Source: Mucilaginibacter saanensis
GTDB lineage: Bacteria; Bacteroidota; Bacteroidia; Sphingobacteriales; Sphingobacteriaceae
Reading direction: 5' to 3'
Length of the DNA: 64,000 nucleotides
Assembly (NCBI RefSeq): GCF_014200575.1
Contig: NZ_JACHBZ010000023.1
Span: 1-64,000 of the forward strand
In this document: piece after piece, positions 17,635 through 26,050 of the stretch
How the letters are laid out: each line of letters begins with the position of its first letter
How positions within the stretch are numbered: position 1 is the stretch's first letter
Program-made: the position numbers and the translations under genes
The notes under the pieces: model-generated
What the model was told of the DNA's origin: nothing
What the model saw: only the letters and a program-made list of their open reading frames with translations
The model's database searches: none

Positions 17635-18404
17635 AGCAATTTATCATAGTTGTATTATTAGTACTGCAGGCTTCTTTCCTTTTTGCCCAGCAAGAAAAAA
17701 AGTTCATTAAAAAGGGTAATGAGCTATACCAGGAGCAAAACTATAAGGATGCCGAAAATAACTACCGCCTGTCGGTTGGTAAAAAGGATAAAACAGTTGA
17801 AGGTAATTTTAACCTTGGCGATGCCTTGTATAAGCAAAAAAAATATGATGAAGCCGGTAAGCAGTTCAACAAGATTGCTGCCTCATCAACCAACAAGGAA
17901 GTATTGGCCAAAGCCTATCATAACTTAGGTAATTCATTACTGGATTCAAAAAAGCTGGAAGAGAGCATCGAGGCCTACAAAAAGTCGCTGCTCAACAACC
18001 CACAGGATGACGAAACCCGGTACAACCTGGCCTACGCGCAAAAAAAGCTACAGCAAAAGAAAAATCAGGATAAGAATAATAAGAACAACAAGAACGATAA
18101 GAATAAGGACAAGGATAAGAAGGATCAGAATAAAAAGAAGGACGATAAGAATAAAGATAAAGACAAGGATAAGAAAGACCAGGACAAAAAGAACCAGGAC
18201 GATAAGAATAAAGACGACAAAGGCAAAAACGATCAGGATAAAAAAGATGAGCAAAATGGGCAGCAGCCACAGCCTAACAATGTATCAAAAGACGATGCTG
18301 AACGGATGCTGGAGGCCCTGAGCAATGATGAAAAGCAAACACAGGACAAGCTTAAAAATAAAAAGCTGAAAGGTGCCAAAGTACACATTGAAAAAGACTG
18401 GTAA
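17631..18404 (+). CDS. batC: BatC, TPR protein with a Lys/Asp/Asn-rich segment
   Basis: 257 residues: signal peptide (ending LFAQQ), about three TPR units (residues 23-140; AKAYHNLGNSLLDSKKLEESIEAYKKSL), then a low-complexity stretch (about 145-225) built from KDK, KDD and NKD steps, and a short conserved-looking end with DDAERMLEALSNDEKQTQDKL. The repetitive segment gives spurious open frames on both strands. It is periplasmic by inference. Confidence 0.9.
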   Translation: MKQFIIVVLLVLQASFLFAQQEKKFIKKGNELYQEQNYKDAENNYRLSVGKKDKTVEGNFNLGDALYKQKKYDEAGKQFNKIAASSTNKEVLAKAYHNLGNSLLDSKKLEESIEAYKKSLLNNPQDDETRYNLAYAQKKLQQKKNQDKNNKNNKNDKNKDKDKKDQNKKKDDKNKDKDKDKKDQDKKNQDDKNKDDKGKNDQDKKDEQNGQQPQPNNVSKDDAERMLEALSNDEKQTQDKLKNKKLKGAKVHIEKDW

Positions 18405-18422
18405 GCGATATTGTTATAGATA

Positions 18423-20252
18423 ATGAAAAGAAAATATTGCATATTATTATTGCTGCTACTGCTTAATGTAAGTGTGCTTTTTGCTGCCGATGTAAAATTT
18501 ACAGTATCGGTGAGTAAAACAGAGGTGGGTACAACAGAGCAATTTGAAATTACGTTTGCCATAAATGGTAATGGCGACCGCTTTACACCTCCGTCGTTCA
18601 ATGGTTTTCTGGTAGTGTCGGGACCCAATGTATCAACCAGCATGACGGTTATTAACGGCAATGCATCGTCAAGCCTGTCTTACAGTTATGATCTGGTTGC
18701 GGTAAAAGAAGGTACCTATACCATTGGGGCTGCTACTATTTTGGTAAACGGTAAAGAGCAAAGCACCAAACCTATTAAAATAAAGGTGGTTAAGGGTCAG
18801 GGAGCGCAACAAAATAACAATGTTCAGACTCAACAGGGTCAAACCGGCCCCAATAATGGGGTTACCATGCACCAGGCGGGTACAGATATTTCCAAATCAT
18901 TATTCATCAGGGCAGACGTAGACAAAAGCCGGGTGTATCTGGGCGAACAGATAACGCTTACCTACAAACTATATACCCGGGTTGCGCTTGTAGGCAGCGA
19001 GCCCGAAAAGCTGCCTGATCTGAATGGATTTTATAGTCAGGACATTAAAAATCCCGATCAGAATGTGAAATGGCGCACTGAGATTTATAAGGGCGCAAAG
19101 TATAACGTTGCGGATATGAAGCAAACTATACTTTTCCCTGAGCATGAGGGCGATATCACGATCGACCCAATTTCGATGTTTTTTGTGGTAAGGGAATCTG
19201 CCGGAGCATCGCGCGATCCTTTCGATCAGTTTTTTGACTCGTATAACGACGTTAAGTATAAAATTAAAAGCACGCCGGTAATTGTACATGTAAAACCCCT
19301 GCCCCGGGCTGGTAAGCCTGAAGGCTTTGGCGGTGCAGTCGGCCGTTTTTCTATCAGCACCGGGGTTGATAAGCAGGAGCTGAAATCAAACGAGCCGCTT
19401 AATTATAAAATTAAGATCTCGGGCACCGGGAACCTTAAATTATTAAAACCACTTAGCCCGGTTTTTCCTGCCGATTTTGAGAAATATGATCCTAAAACGG
19501 TTGACACTATTGCTGAAAAACAAAATGGCGTATCGGGCACCCGTACCTATACCTATTTGTTGATACCGCGGCATCAGGGTAATTTTACCATTGAACCTAT
19601 TAAGTTTTCTTATTTTGATCCGTCAACCGGCAAATATGTAATCTTGCCAACCAAGGCGTTCCCGATAAAAGTAAATAAAGGCCTGTCAGAAAATAATGTT
19701 ACCGCTTACTCCGGTGCAGACAAGCAGGATGTTAAACTTTTAAACAAAGATATCCGCTACATTAAAACCAATACCGATGGCATCACCAAAAAGGGTGAAG
19801 GCTTTTATGGGTCGGGCTTATATTACAGTCTGCTTGCCTTTGGTCCGCTATTGTTTTTAGGCGCCTTAGTCTACGGTAAATGGGACGAAAAGAATAACAG
19901 CGATATTGTTAAAGTAAAAAGCCGCAAGGCCGGCAAAATAGCAGCCAAACATTTGGCAAGCGCGCAGGCGCAGTTGTCTGCCAATAATACCAAAGCATTT
20001 TACGAAAATGTGTTTAAAGGTTTATATGGTTATTTGAGTGATAAGCTGAATATTGCCGCTGCAGATTTAAACCGTGAAAAGATTGCCACAGAACTAAAGG
20101 TTCGTTCCCTGGATGAAGTGCTCATTAATGAGTTGCTGGATACGCTTGACCTTTGCGATATGGCCCGCTACGCACCTGTGTCAGGCCTGTCTGAACAACA
20201 GATTTTTGACAAAGCAAAAAATATGATCAATGACATTGAAAATAAAATATAA
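18423..20252 (+). CDS. batD: BatD, large periplasmic/membrane protein
   Basis: 609 residues: signal peptide (ending LFAAD), several immunoglobulin-like segments (for example VDKSRVYLGEQITLTYKLYT and ISTGVDKQELKSNEPLNYKI), a single C-terminal transmembrane helix (about residues 468-487) and a cytoplasmic tail (LSDKLNIAAADLNREKIATEL). This matches the BatD oxygen-tolerance family. It follows batC by 18 bp and is one base before batE. Confidence 0.92.
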   Translation: MKRKYCILLLLLLLNVSVLFAADVKFTVSVSKTEVGTTEQFEITFAINGNGDRFTPPSFNGFLVVSGPNVSTSMTVINGNASSSLSYSYDLVAVKEGTYTIGAATILVNGKEQSTKPIKIKVVKGQGAQQNNNVQTQQGQTGPNNGVTMHQAGTDISKSLFIRADVDKSRVYLGEQITLTYKLYTRVALVGSEPEKLPDLNGFYSQDIKNPDQNVKWRTEIYKGAKYNVADMKQTILFPEHEGDITIDPISMFFVVRESAGASRDPFDQFFDSYNDVKYKIKSTPVIVHVKPLPRAGKPEGFGGAVGRFSISTGVDKQELKSNEPLNYKIKISGTGNLKLLKPLSPVFPADFEKYDPKTVDTIAEKQNGVSGTRTYTYLLIPRHQGNFTIEPIKFSYFDPSTGKYVILPTKAFPIKVNKGLSENNVTAYSGADKQDVKLLNKDIRYIKTNTDGITKKGEGFYGSGLYYSLLAFGPLLFLGALVYGKWDEKNNSDIVKVKSRKAGKIAAKHLASAQAQLSANNTKAFYENVFKGLYGYLSDKLNIAAADLNREKIATELKVRSLDEVLINELLDTLDLCDMARYAPVSGLSEQQIFDKAKNMINDIENKI

Positions 20253-20253
20253 C

Positions 20254-21018
20254 ATGCTCAGGCGCATCATATACCTGTTGTTGCTCATAGGGGCACCACT
20301 ATTGGCTTTTTGCGATAACGGTGCAGCTACCCTGTTTAAAAAAGGAAATGGCCAGTATGCTAAAGCGCAATATAAACAGGCCATCACATTTTATGAGAAA
20401 CTGATTGATGGTGGCTACCAATCATCGGCGGTGTTTTTTAATTTGGGGAATGCTTTTTATAAAACAGGGGATAATACGTCGGCCATATTATATTATGAAA
20501 AGGCGCATAAACTTTCACCGGGCGACGAAGATATCAGGTTTAATAATCAGCTGGTTAATTCAAAAATAACGGATAAGCTGGATGAAGTTCCTGAGTTTTT
20601 TATCACCAAATGGTGGCATGGGTTTATTTTAGGATTTTCATTAAATGCACTGGCTGTATTGAGTGTGCTTTTCTTGCTGACTGGTTCGCTGGTTTTTATT
20701 CTTTACCGGTTCACCAATTCGGTAGTGGTTAAAAAGGTTTCGTTTTATAGTGCTATCCTGCTGTTGTTTTTTGGGCTTGTTACTATTTTTGTAGCAGGCA
20801 GGCAGGCAGATTATTTTGATACGCATCATCAGGCCATTGTTTTTAGCAGTTCGGTAACTATTAAAAGCGAGCCGGGGGGTAAAGCCTCAAAAGATCTTTT
20901 TGTACTGCACGATGGTACCAAGGTTGATATTCTGGAGCACAATAACGACTGGGTAAAAATCAAGTTGCCCAATGGCAACGAGGGCTGGATTGGCGCAACA
21001 GATATCAGGGAAATATAA
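20254..21018 (+). CDS. batE: BatE, TPR plus SH3-like protein
   Basis: 254 residues from ATG 20254, one base after the batD stop; the frame could start at 20230 inside batD, but the signal peptide MLRRIIYLLLLIGAPLLAF supports 20254. TPR units (about 20-95) are followed by two transmembrane helices (about 127-148 and 160-180) and a C-terminal bacterial SH3 domain (IKSEPGGKASKDLFVLHDG, NDWVKIKLPNGNEGWI). It is the last gene of the operon. Confidence 0.9.
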   Translation: MLRRIIYLLLLIGAPLLAFCDNGAATLFKKGNGQYAKAQYKQAITFYEKLIDGGYQSSAVFFNLGNAFYKTGDNTSAILYYEKAHKLSPGDEDIRFNNQLVNSKITDKLDEVPEFFITKWWHGFILGFSLNALAVLSVLFLLTGSLVFILYRFTNSVVVKKVSFYSAILLLFFGLVTIFVAGRQADYFDTHHQAIVFSSSVTIKSEPGGKASKDLFVLHDGTKVDILEHNNDWVKIKLPNGNEGWIGATDIREI

Positions 21019-21342
21019 GCAGTTCGACATCACTGTTCCTTGCTCCGAACGAACGCCGTGATGCATCTGTCCAGGTGGGCATTGTTCAATAATGGTGCTT
21101 GATTAACAATCGGAACGATAAATCCTATCTTGAAATGGTAGCTAAGCATTTTCTACGCAGGCCTGCATCTGTCAAATCGTAACAGCGATTAAGCTCACTC
21201 AGCGTAAAATAATATGCTTTTACCCCAATGGGGGTATTTGTTGAAAACAAACACATTCCGGATGGTAATACTTCTACTAAAGTATTACTTGAAAAAACGT
21301 TATACTTCTAATAAGCAGCTCCGGACTGTGGATTATATTGGC
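21019..21342. other. Intergenic region downstream of batE
   Basis: No gene is seen between the convergent batE and pfkB genes. It holds the inverted repeat GTAATACTT (21265-21273) / AAGTATTAC (21280-21288) and a short CCCCAATGGGG palindrome near 21221, either of which might aid termination. Confidence 0.5.
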
Positions 21343-22230
21343 TTAGTAGCTAAACGTTTTTTGTCCTATCTCCAGCAAATTCAATACATCCTCTTTACTG
21401 CCTGTAAACGGTCCTGATGATTCTATTTTGAAACTGGCCATAGCCGCCGCAAACTCTCCGGCTTCCTGGAACGAAGCGCCTTTAGTGCGCTGGTATAAGT
21501 AACCCGCCATGTAAGTATCGCCGCAACCGGTGGCATCAACAACAGCAGTAGGGATATAAGCCGGGACATTATAAAAAAGGCCATCAGCATAAATCACAGA
21601 TCCCATGCTGCCTAAGGTAATAACCACTTCTTTAACACCCCATTCTGCCAGTACTTCTGCACCCTTTTTGATGTCTGTAAGGCCGGTAAGGGCTTCCAAT
21701 TCGTGTTCATTAACCTTTAAAATATCAATATAGCGTAGTGCTTCTTTTTTTGCAGGCCAGTCAACAGCCACAACGTTTTTGTCTTCTACTTTACGTAAAT
21801 AACCTTGTGCATCTAATGATACCCTTCCACGGCTATTCAATTCCTTAATCAGTTCTACCGGGATATCATCAGCCAATAACGGGCCCAAATGGAATATTTT
21901 AGCATCGACGCCAAGTAATTGGTCAATGGTAAAAGGATCGGCTTTTTGCAATACCCTTTGCGTGCGGTGATCCTGATTGCCCGAGTAAATATTTTCAAAG
22001 TATACGGTATGTGCACAGGTGGAGGCATGTACCTCGGTTCCTTTGGCACGTAACGCTTCAACAGTATGCATTTCGCTTTGAGCCAATGAAGTTACCAGAA
22101 CATAACTTACATCCATATTACGGATGGCGCTTGAAAAGTAAAAAGAAGTACCACCGGCCATGTGTTTAACTGCCTGTGGCGTCACCACCTTGTCTAACGT
22201 AATATGCCCTATGCAACAAATATCGTACAT
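21343..22230 (-). CDS. PfkB-family sugar kinase
   Basis: 295 residues of the ribokinase/PfkB fold: N-terminal GHITLDKVV with GGTSFYFSSA, and the C-terminal signature DATGCGDTYMAGYL carrying the catalytic Asp. It would phosphorylate a sugar or sugar-like alcohol; the substrate cannot be read from the sequence. It stands alone, convergent to batE. Similar compact proteins are annotated as carbohydrate or inositol kinases. Confidence 0.85.
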   Translation of the reverse strand: MYDICCIGHITLDKVVTPQAVKHMAGGTSFYFSSAIRNMDVSYVLVTSLAQSEMHTVEALRAKGTEVHASTCAHTVYFENIYSGNQDHRTQRVLQKADPFTIDQLLGVDAKIFHLGPLLADDIPVELIKELNSRGRVSLDAQGYLRKVEDKNVVAVDWPAKKEALRYIDILKVNEHELEALTGLTDIKKGAEVLAEWGVKEVVITLGSMGSVIYADGLFYNVPAYIPTAVVDATGCGDTYMAGYLYQRTKGASFQEAGEFAAAMASFKIESSGPFTGSKEDVLNLLEIGQKTFSY

Positions 22231-22380
22231 GAAGTTTTTATTAATGATAAATTACCCCATTGTTATCTATTATCAAGGGCAAGCCGCAAATGTAGGGAAT
22301 AAGATGCTTTTTAAATGTAATTTACGGGTTACAACCTAAAAAATGACATACAAATCGGTTTATAGATAACCATTCTAAAC

Positions 22381-22421
22381 AAACAAACCCTGTAATACAT
22401 TGCGTTTTACAGGGTTTGTTT
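22381..22421 (-). terminator. Intrinsic terminator of the HMA-MauE gene
   Basis: Perfect 15-bp inverted repeat: arms 22381-22395 and 22407-22421 (core ACCCTGTAA/TTACAGGGT), 11-nt loop, with A/T-rich ends that give T-runs on either strand. Confidence 0.8.
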
Positions 22422-22441
22422 TAATTGATAATGAGGTAGTT

Positions 22442-23176
22442 TTAAAATATGCTGAGCAAAGTAACCGCGCTCATCAATATCATCAGTGCGTCCTCAACTA
22501 TGGTAACCGTACTCATGGGTAGGTTAAAAACAGCCCCAAGGCAGGCACATTGTATTTTACGTTTGTTCAATACACTTTGCAACACACCTATCAGGCTTAT
22601 GGTCATTACTATAAATGTAATTAAGTTTACGGCAAACGGCGCTATATTCAGCGCGAAGGCTAAACCCAGCCCCAATTCAATAAAGGCATAAATGTAGCCC
22701 CATGATTTAAAGCGTTTGGCTACAATGTCATACATGGAATAACTATCGGCAAAACCTTGCAGATTTAGCAGTTTAAAAAAGGAGAATACCAGGAAAAAGC
22801 CACTCATAAATATACGCATGGCGGTCATCGCCATAAACCCTTGCGTGCTGTAGCCTGCAATAATTGCAATGGTTAAAACATAGGCAAATATCAATAATAT
22901 GGGTTTGTAGGTAGCCAGCCAGGTACGTTTTTCTGCATCGGCTTCCATGCTCATTTCATGGGAATGCTGCGCCTCACTTAGCTGATACTTTGGATAATCT
23001 TTTAGGGCATCCTGTAAAGTTGTTGTCGGGATGTGCTGTGCCATCGTAATATCGGCGGTGCCTTCGGCTAAAGAAATATCTACTTTTTGAACATTTTTTA
23101 CCTGCGAAAGCAGTGTTTGAACTTTATGCTGACAACCGCCGCAGGTCATGCCGGTTATTTGATAGGTATGTGTCAT
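22442..23176 (-). CDS. Heavy-metal-associated (HMA) domain fused to a MauE/DoxX-like membrane domain
   Basis: 244 residues. The N terminus is an HMA domain with metal-binding GMTCGGC (residues 8-14), a His/Met-rich linker (HSHEMSMEAD), then four to five membrane helices of MauE/DoxX type (about 93-240) with a second CAC motif (IQCACLGAVF). Such proteins in Bacteroidota lie in metal-response loci and are thought to handle copper or other soft metals, or thiol redox. The AraC-type regulator upstream also carries a CxxC metal-like domain, so both probably belong to one metal-response unit. Confidence 0.85.
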   Translation of the reverse strand: MTHTYQITGMTCGGCQHKVQTLLSQVKNVQKVDISLAEGTADITMAQHIPTTTLQDALKDYPKYQLSEAQHSHEMSMEADAEKRTWLATYKPILLIFAYVLTIAIIAGYSTQGFMAMTAMRIFMSGFFLVFSFFKLLNLQGFADSYSMYDIVAKRFKSWGYIYAFIELGLGLAFALNIAPFAVNLITFIVMTISLIGVLQSVLNKRKIQCACLGAVFNLPMSTVTIVEDALMILMSAVTLLSIF

Positions 23177-23202
23177 TGATTTAAATAATTAAATTGATAA
23201 CA

Positions 23203-23210
23203 CAAATTTA
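23203..23210 (-). promoter_or_regulatory. Possible -7 element for the HMA-MauE gene
   Basis: TAAATTTG on the minus strand fits TAnnTTTG, 27 nt upstream of the ATG. No clear -33 element. Confidence 0.4.
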
Positions 23211-23284
23211 CCTCTGGAGGCGCCCTGATACTTTACGGAATTATTGATGGATGTTATAAGATTTTTCGCTATTGAGGAGATACT

Positions 23285-23845
23285 TTACAGATCATCCAAG
23301 TTTTGACGCTTGTGGCCCTGCAGTTTTTTAAATTGTGAGGGTGTCATCCCGGTTACCTGTTTAAACTGGGCCGACAGGTAGGCGACGCTGCTATATCCCA
23401 TCTGGTAGGCAATTTCTGACAAACTCAGTTCATTATAGATCAGCAGTTCCTTGGCTTTTTCAATTTTCTGGGCTATGTAATACTTCTCAATAGTGGTGCC
23501 TTCAACTGCCGAAAACAAATTGCTCAGGTAACTATAATCATGATGCAGGCTATCTGTTAATATGGCCGAAAGCTTCAAGGGGGTAGCATCTTCGGTATAA
23601 TGAACCAGCTTAATGATCTGTGTTTTAATCTGCTCAATTAATCGGCTTTTTTGGTTGTCAATAACCTCAAAACCAAGGCTGTTCAGCGCTTTTTCCAATT
23701 GTTCAAGCTGCGCGGCTTCCGGAGCTGTATTAAGCGTGATTTCGCCAAGCTCAATGCCAAGCGGCTCAATGCCAGCTTTTTCAAGCTCGGTTTTTACCGC
23801 CATTTTACAGCGGTTGCATACCATGTTTTTTACGTAGAGTTTCAC
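23285..23845 (-). CDS. AraC-family regulator with N-terminal HMA-like CxxC domain
   Basis: Transcription regulator of 186 residues. The N terminus reads KLYVKNMVCNRCKMAVK, an HMA-like ferredoxin fold with Cys-x-x-Cys (about residues 10-13). The C-terminal two-helix AraC DNA-binding domain (about 90-180) has IEKAKELLIYNELSLSEIA and the end signature YLSAQFKQVTGMTPSQFKKL. The frame extends upstream to 23950, but similarity begins at a GTG at 23845 and the upstream residues look like translated intergenic DNA. The compact metal-sensor plus HTH arrangement and the adjacent HMA-MauE gene suggest metal-dependent control; this is inference. Confidence 0.85.
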   Translation of the reverse strand: MKLYVKNMVCNRCKMAVKTELEKAGIEPLGIELGEITLNTAPEAAQLEQLEKALNSLGFEVIDNQKSRLIEQIKTQIIKLVHYTEDATPLKLSAILTDSLHHDYSYLSNLFSAVEGTTIEKYYIAQKIEKAKELLIYNELSLSEIAYQMGYSSVAYLSAQFKQVTGMTPSQFKKLQGHKRQNLDDL

Positions 23846-23892
23846 AATGTATAAATGTGCTGTAAAATTACATATAAAACCGGTGGTACTGA

Positions 23893-23913
23893 AACCCCGC
23901 AGTTTACAGGGTT
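23893..23913. promoter_or_regulatory. Imperfect dyad upstream of the HMA-AraC gene
   Basis: AACCC at the left end and GGGTT at the right end of a 21-bp imperfect palindrome, in the gap between the divergent AraC-type gene and the ECF sigma gene. It may be an operator; chance is not excluded. Confidence 0.3.
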
Positions 23914-23983
23914 GTTTTTTATAATGGAGTAAAACATGCTTTATTTCCATAAACGGTTTAAAAAATTTATTTTGCAGCTTTTA

Positions 23984-24556
23984 ATGACCAATTTTATCAA
24001 ACCAAATAAACTAAGTACCTCAACAGATGCTGAACTGCTATCTATTTACCGTAATAGCGGTGATGTTACGGTTTTAGGGCAATTATATGAAAGATATATG
24101 CCCTTGATTTATGGAGTTTGCTTAAAGTATTTGAAAGATGAAGAGCTGGCCAAAGATGCAGTAATGGGGATATTTGAGGAGCTGGTAACTAAAGCTAAAC
24201 AGCACGATATTCATGTTTTCAGAAACTGGCTATACGTACTTGGGCGCAATTATTGCCTGATGCAGTTAAGAGCCGGTAAAAAGGTGGAACTGGTTGCTTT
24301 TGATGACGTTATGGAATTTGCCCCGCTTTTGCATCATGATAGTAATAACCGCGAAGAAGCCTATAAGGCGTTGGAGCGTTGTATTGATAAACTGGCAGGG
24401 GCACAAAAGCAAAGCATTGATTTGTTTTATCTGAAAGAAAAATGCTACAAAGAGGTAGCCGATGTTACCGGTTTTAGTTTGAACGAGGTGAAGAGTTATA
24501 TACAAAATGGCAAAAGGAACCTGAAAATTTGCCTGGAGAAGAACAGTGAGCAATAA
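23984..24556 (+). CDS. ECF RNA polymerase sigma factor
   Basis: 190 residues from ATG 23984 (the frame is open back to 23936). Region 2 includes LGQLYERYMPLIYGVCLKYL and DEELAKDAVMGIFEELV; region 4 ends with YKEVADVTGFSLNEVKSYIQ and NGKRNLK. It directs RNA polymerase to a small regulon, probably held inactive by the product of the next gene, which overlaps by 11 bp. Confidence 0.9.
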   Translation: MTNFIKPNKLSTSTDAELLSIYRNSGDVTVLGQLYERYMPLIYGVCLKYLKDEELAKDAVMGIFEELVTKAKQHDIHVFRNWLYVLGRNYCLMQLRAGKKVELVAFDDVMEFAPLLHHDSNNREEAYKALERCIDKLAGAQKQSIDLFYLKEKCYKEVADVTGFSLNEVKSYIQNGKRNLKICLEKNSEQ

Positions 24557-25916
24557 GAAAGCCGACATATCGCAGATTAGAAAGTACCTTAACGGGGAGC
24601 TTGATGCCGGGGCTATGCACAAGCTGGAACGGGAAGCTATTGACGATCCGTTTTTAATGGATGCCCTGGAAGGATATGAAAATACCGCCGGAAAAGATCA
24701 GCAGCCTAACCTGGATGAACTCCATAGCAGATTAGCGCAACGCACCGTAGTTACAAAAGGGCGCATCATTCCATGGAAAGTATGGTCAATAGCGGCATCA
24801 GTGTTAGTGGTGTTAACCATCGGTGGTTTATGGTTAAAAAAAACACCGGGTACAGAGAAAGTAAGGGAGGTTGCCCAGGCCGATAAAACTGTAGTTGAAG
24901 AACCACAACCGGCAGATACTTTGAAAGCACCGGTTGCTGCGGCGCCGGCTCCGCTTGTGGCACAAAATATAAAACCTGCACCAGTATTAAAGCAAGGACA
25001 AAAACCTGCTGCAAAGCCTACCGATAAATCGGTATATCAGCAGGAAATTTCTGCTGCCGATGCCAATGTGCCTGCTTCTGCCAATAATAATAGTGTAGCT
25101 GCTGTTGAACCACCTCCTGTAACTTTACGTGAAGCTAAGGCACAAGAAGATAAAAAGGATAAAACCCAGCAACTGAGCGAGGTGGTGGTGATGAATTATA
25201 CCTCGCAAGGTAAAAAGGATAGTATTAACAATGTGGCTATGCTTAAGAAAAAGACTCCGGTAGAGTCAAGGCTGCAGGGAAAGGTTGAGGGTTTAACGGT
25301 GATAACCTCGAAAGATTCAAAAACACAGCTTGATCCTAACCGTATTGCGGGGGTTATCCTGTCAAAAGATGACGGATCGCCGGTAATTGGGGCGGCCATA
25401 CGGGTTAGGGGTACTAACAAGAGTACTGTTACCAATGCCAGCGGATATTTTGTATTGCCAGTAGGAGCATTTGGCAACAAAGAAACCCTGGATATTGCCT
25501 CCATTGGTTATGAGCGTAAACAAATAAGTGCCAAAGGCGGCGACAGTGTAAAAGTAGTACTTGACCAGGATAAGGCTGCGCTGAGCGAGGTTGTTGTAGT
25601 AGGCTACGGATCAAAAAAGGATGCTGATGAAGAATCAACCGCCGAAAGTGCACATCCGCAGGATGGCTGGGGCAGTTTGAAGAAATACTTGCAAAATAAC
25701 GCCGTTTTGCCCGATGGTACAACCGGCAATGTAAGCGTAATATTTGTGGTTGACACCGATGGCAGCTTAAGTGATTTTAAAGTTAAAAAGAGCTTGAATC
25801 CTACTGCCGATCAAAAGGCTATTGACCTGATAAAAAACGGGCCTTCATGGGTTGGTAACAATAACAAAAAGCCACAAAATGTTACCGTTAAGGTGAAGTT
25901 TCAAAAGCAAAAATAA
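24546..25916 (+). CDS. Anti-sigma-like membrane protein with carboxypeptidase-regulatory and TonB C-terminal domains
   Basis: 456 residues, GTG start overlapping the sigma gene by 11 bp. Cytoplasmic part 1-76 (ISQIRKYLNGELDAGAMHKL) resembles anti-sigma N termini; one transmembrane helix at about 79-97; a Pro/Ala/Lys-rich linker (100-205); then LSEVVVMNY (210-218); a CarboxypepD_reg-like beta domain (about 265-340, GVILSKDDGSPVIGAAIRVR); LSEVVVVGYG (346-355), which is the sequence found at the N-terminal plug of SusC-type receptors; and a TonB C-terminal domain (about 375-455). It is presumed to hold the ECF sigma and sense a periplasmic signal. The fusion of an anti-sigma region with both receptor-like and TonB-like pieces is unusual. 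Confidence 0.8.
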   Translation: MSNKKADISQIRKYLNGELDAGAMHKLEREAIDDPFLMDALEGYENTAGKDQQPNLDELHSRLAQRTVVTKGRIIPWKVWSIAASVLVVLTIGGLWLKKTPGTEKVREVAQADKTVVEEPQPADTLKAPVAAAPAPLVAQNIKPAPVLKQGQKPAAKPTDKSVYQQEISAADANVPASANNNSVAAVEPPPVTLREAKAQEDKKDKTQQLSEVVVMNYTSQGKKDSINNVAMLKKKTPVESRLQGKVEGLTVITSKDSKTQLDPNRIAGVILSKDDGSPVIGAAIRVRGTNKSTVTNASGYFVLPVGAFGNKETLDIASIGYERKQISAKGGDSVKVVLDQDKAALSEVVVVGYGSKKDADEESTAESAHPQDGWGSLKKYLQNNAVLPDGTTGNVSVIFVVDTDGSLSDFKVKKSLNPTADQKAIDLIKNGPSWVGNNNKKPQNVTVKVKFQKQK

Positions 25917-25988
25917 GTATTGATCTGCTTTTTGATCCTGAACAGTGGGCTTAAATAACCAAGCCCCGGATGTAAATTCACAGGTATG

Positions 25989-26040
25989 ATATCAACAAAA
26001 AGAGCGATGAGGTTTCCTTCATCGCTCTTTTTGTTGATAT
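25989..26040. terminator. Long perfect bidirectional terminator hairpin
   Basis: Perfect 22-bp arms (25989-26010 and 26019-26040; core AAAAAGAGCGATGA) with an 8-nt loop, between convergent genes; the A-run in one arm gives a U-run on either transcript. Confidence 0.9.
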
Positions 26041-26050
26041 ATAATTCCGG

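Noticed and set aside
18007..18321. Arg/Lys/Thr-rich frame and Leu/Ile-rich reverse frames in batC
   Set aside because: Artefacts of the Lys/Asp/Asn low-complexity codons of batC, which leave other frames open.
23226..23290. Direct repeat GATACTTTAC at about 23226 and 23281 as a regulator site
   Set aside because: Second copy lies at the coding end of the AraC-type gene and spacing is not suggestive; likely chance.
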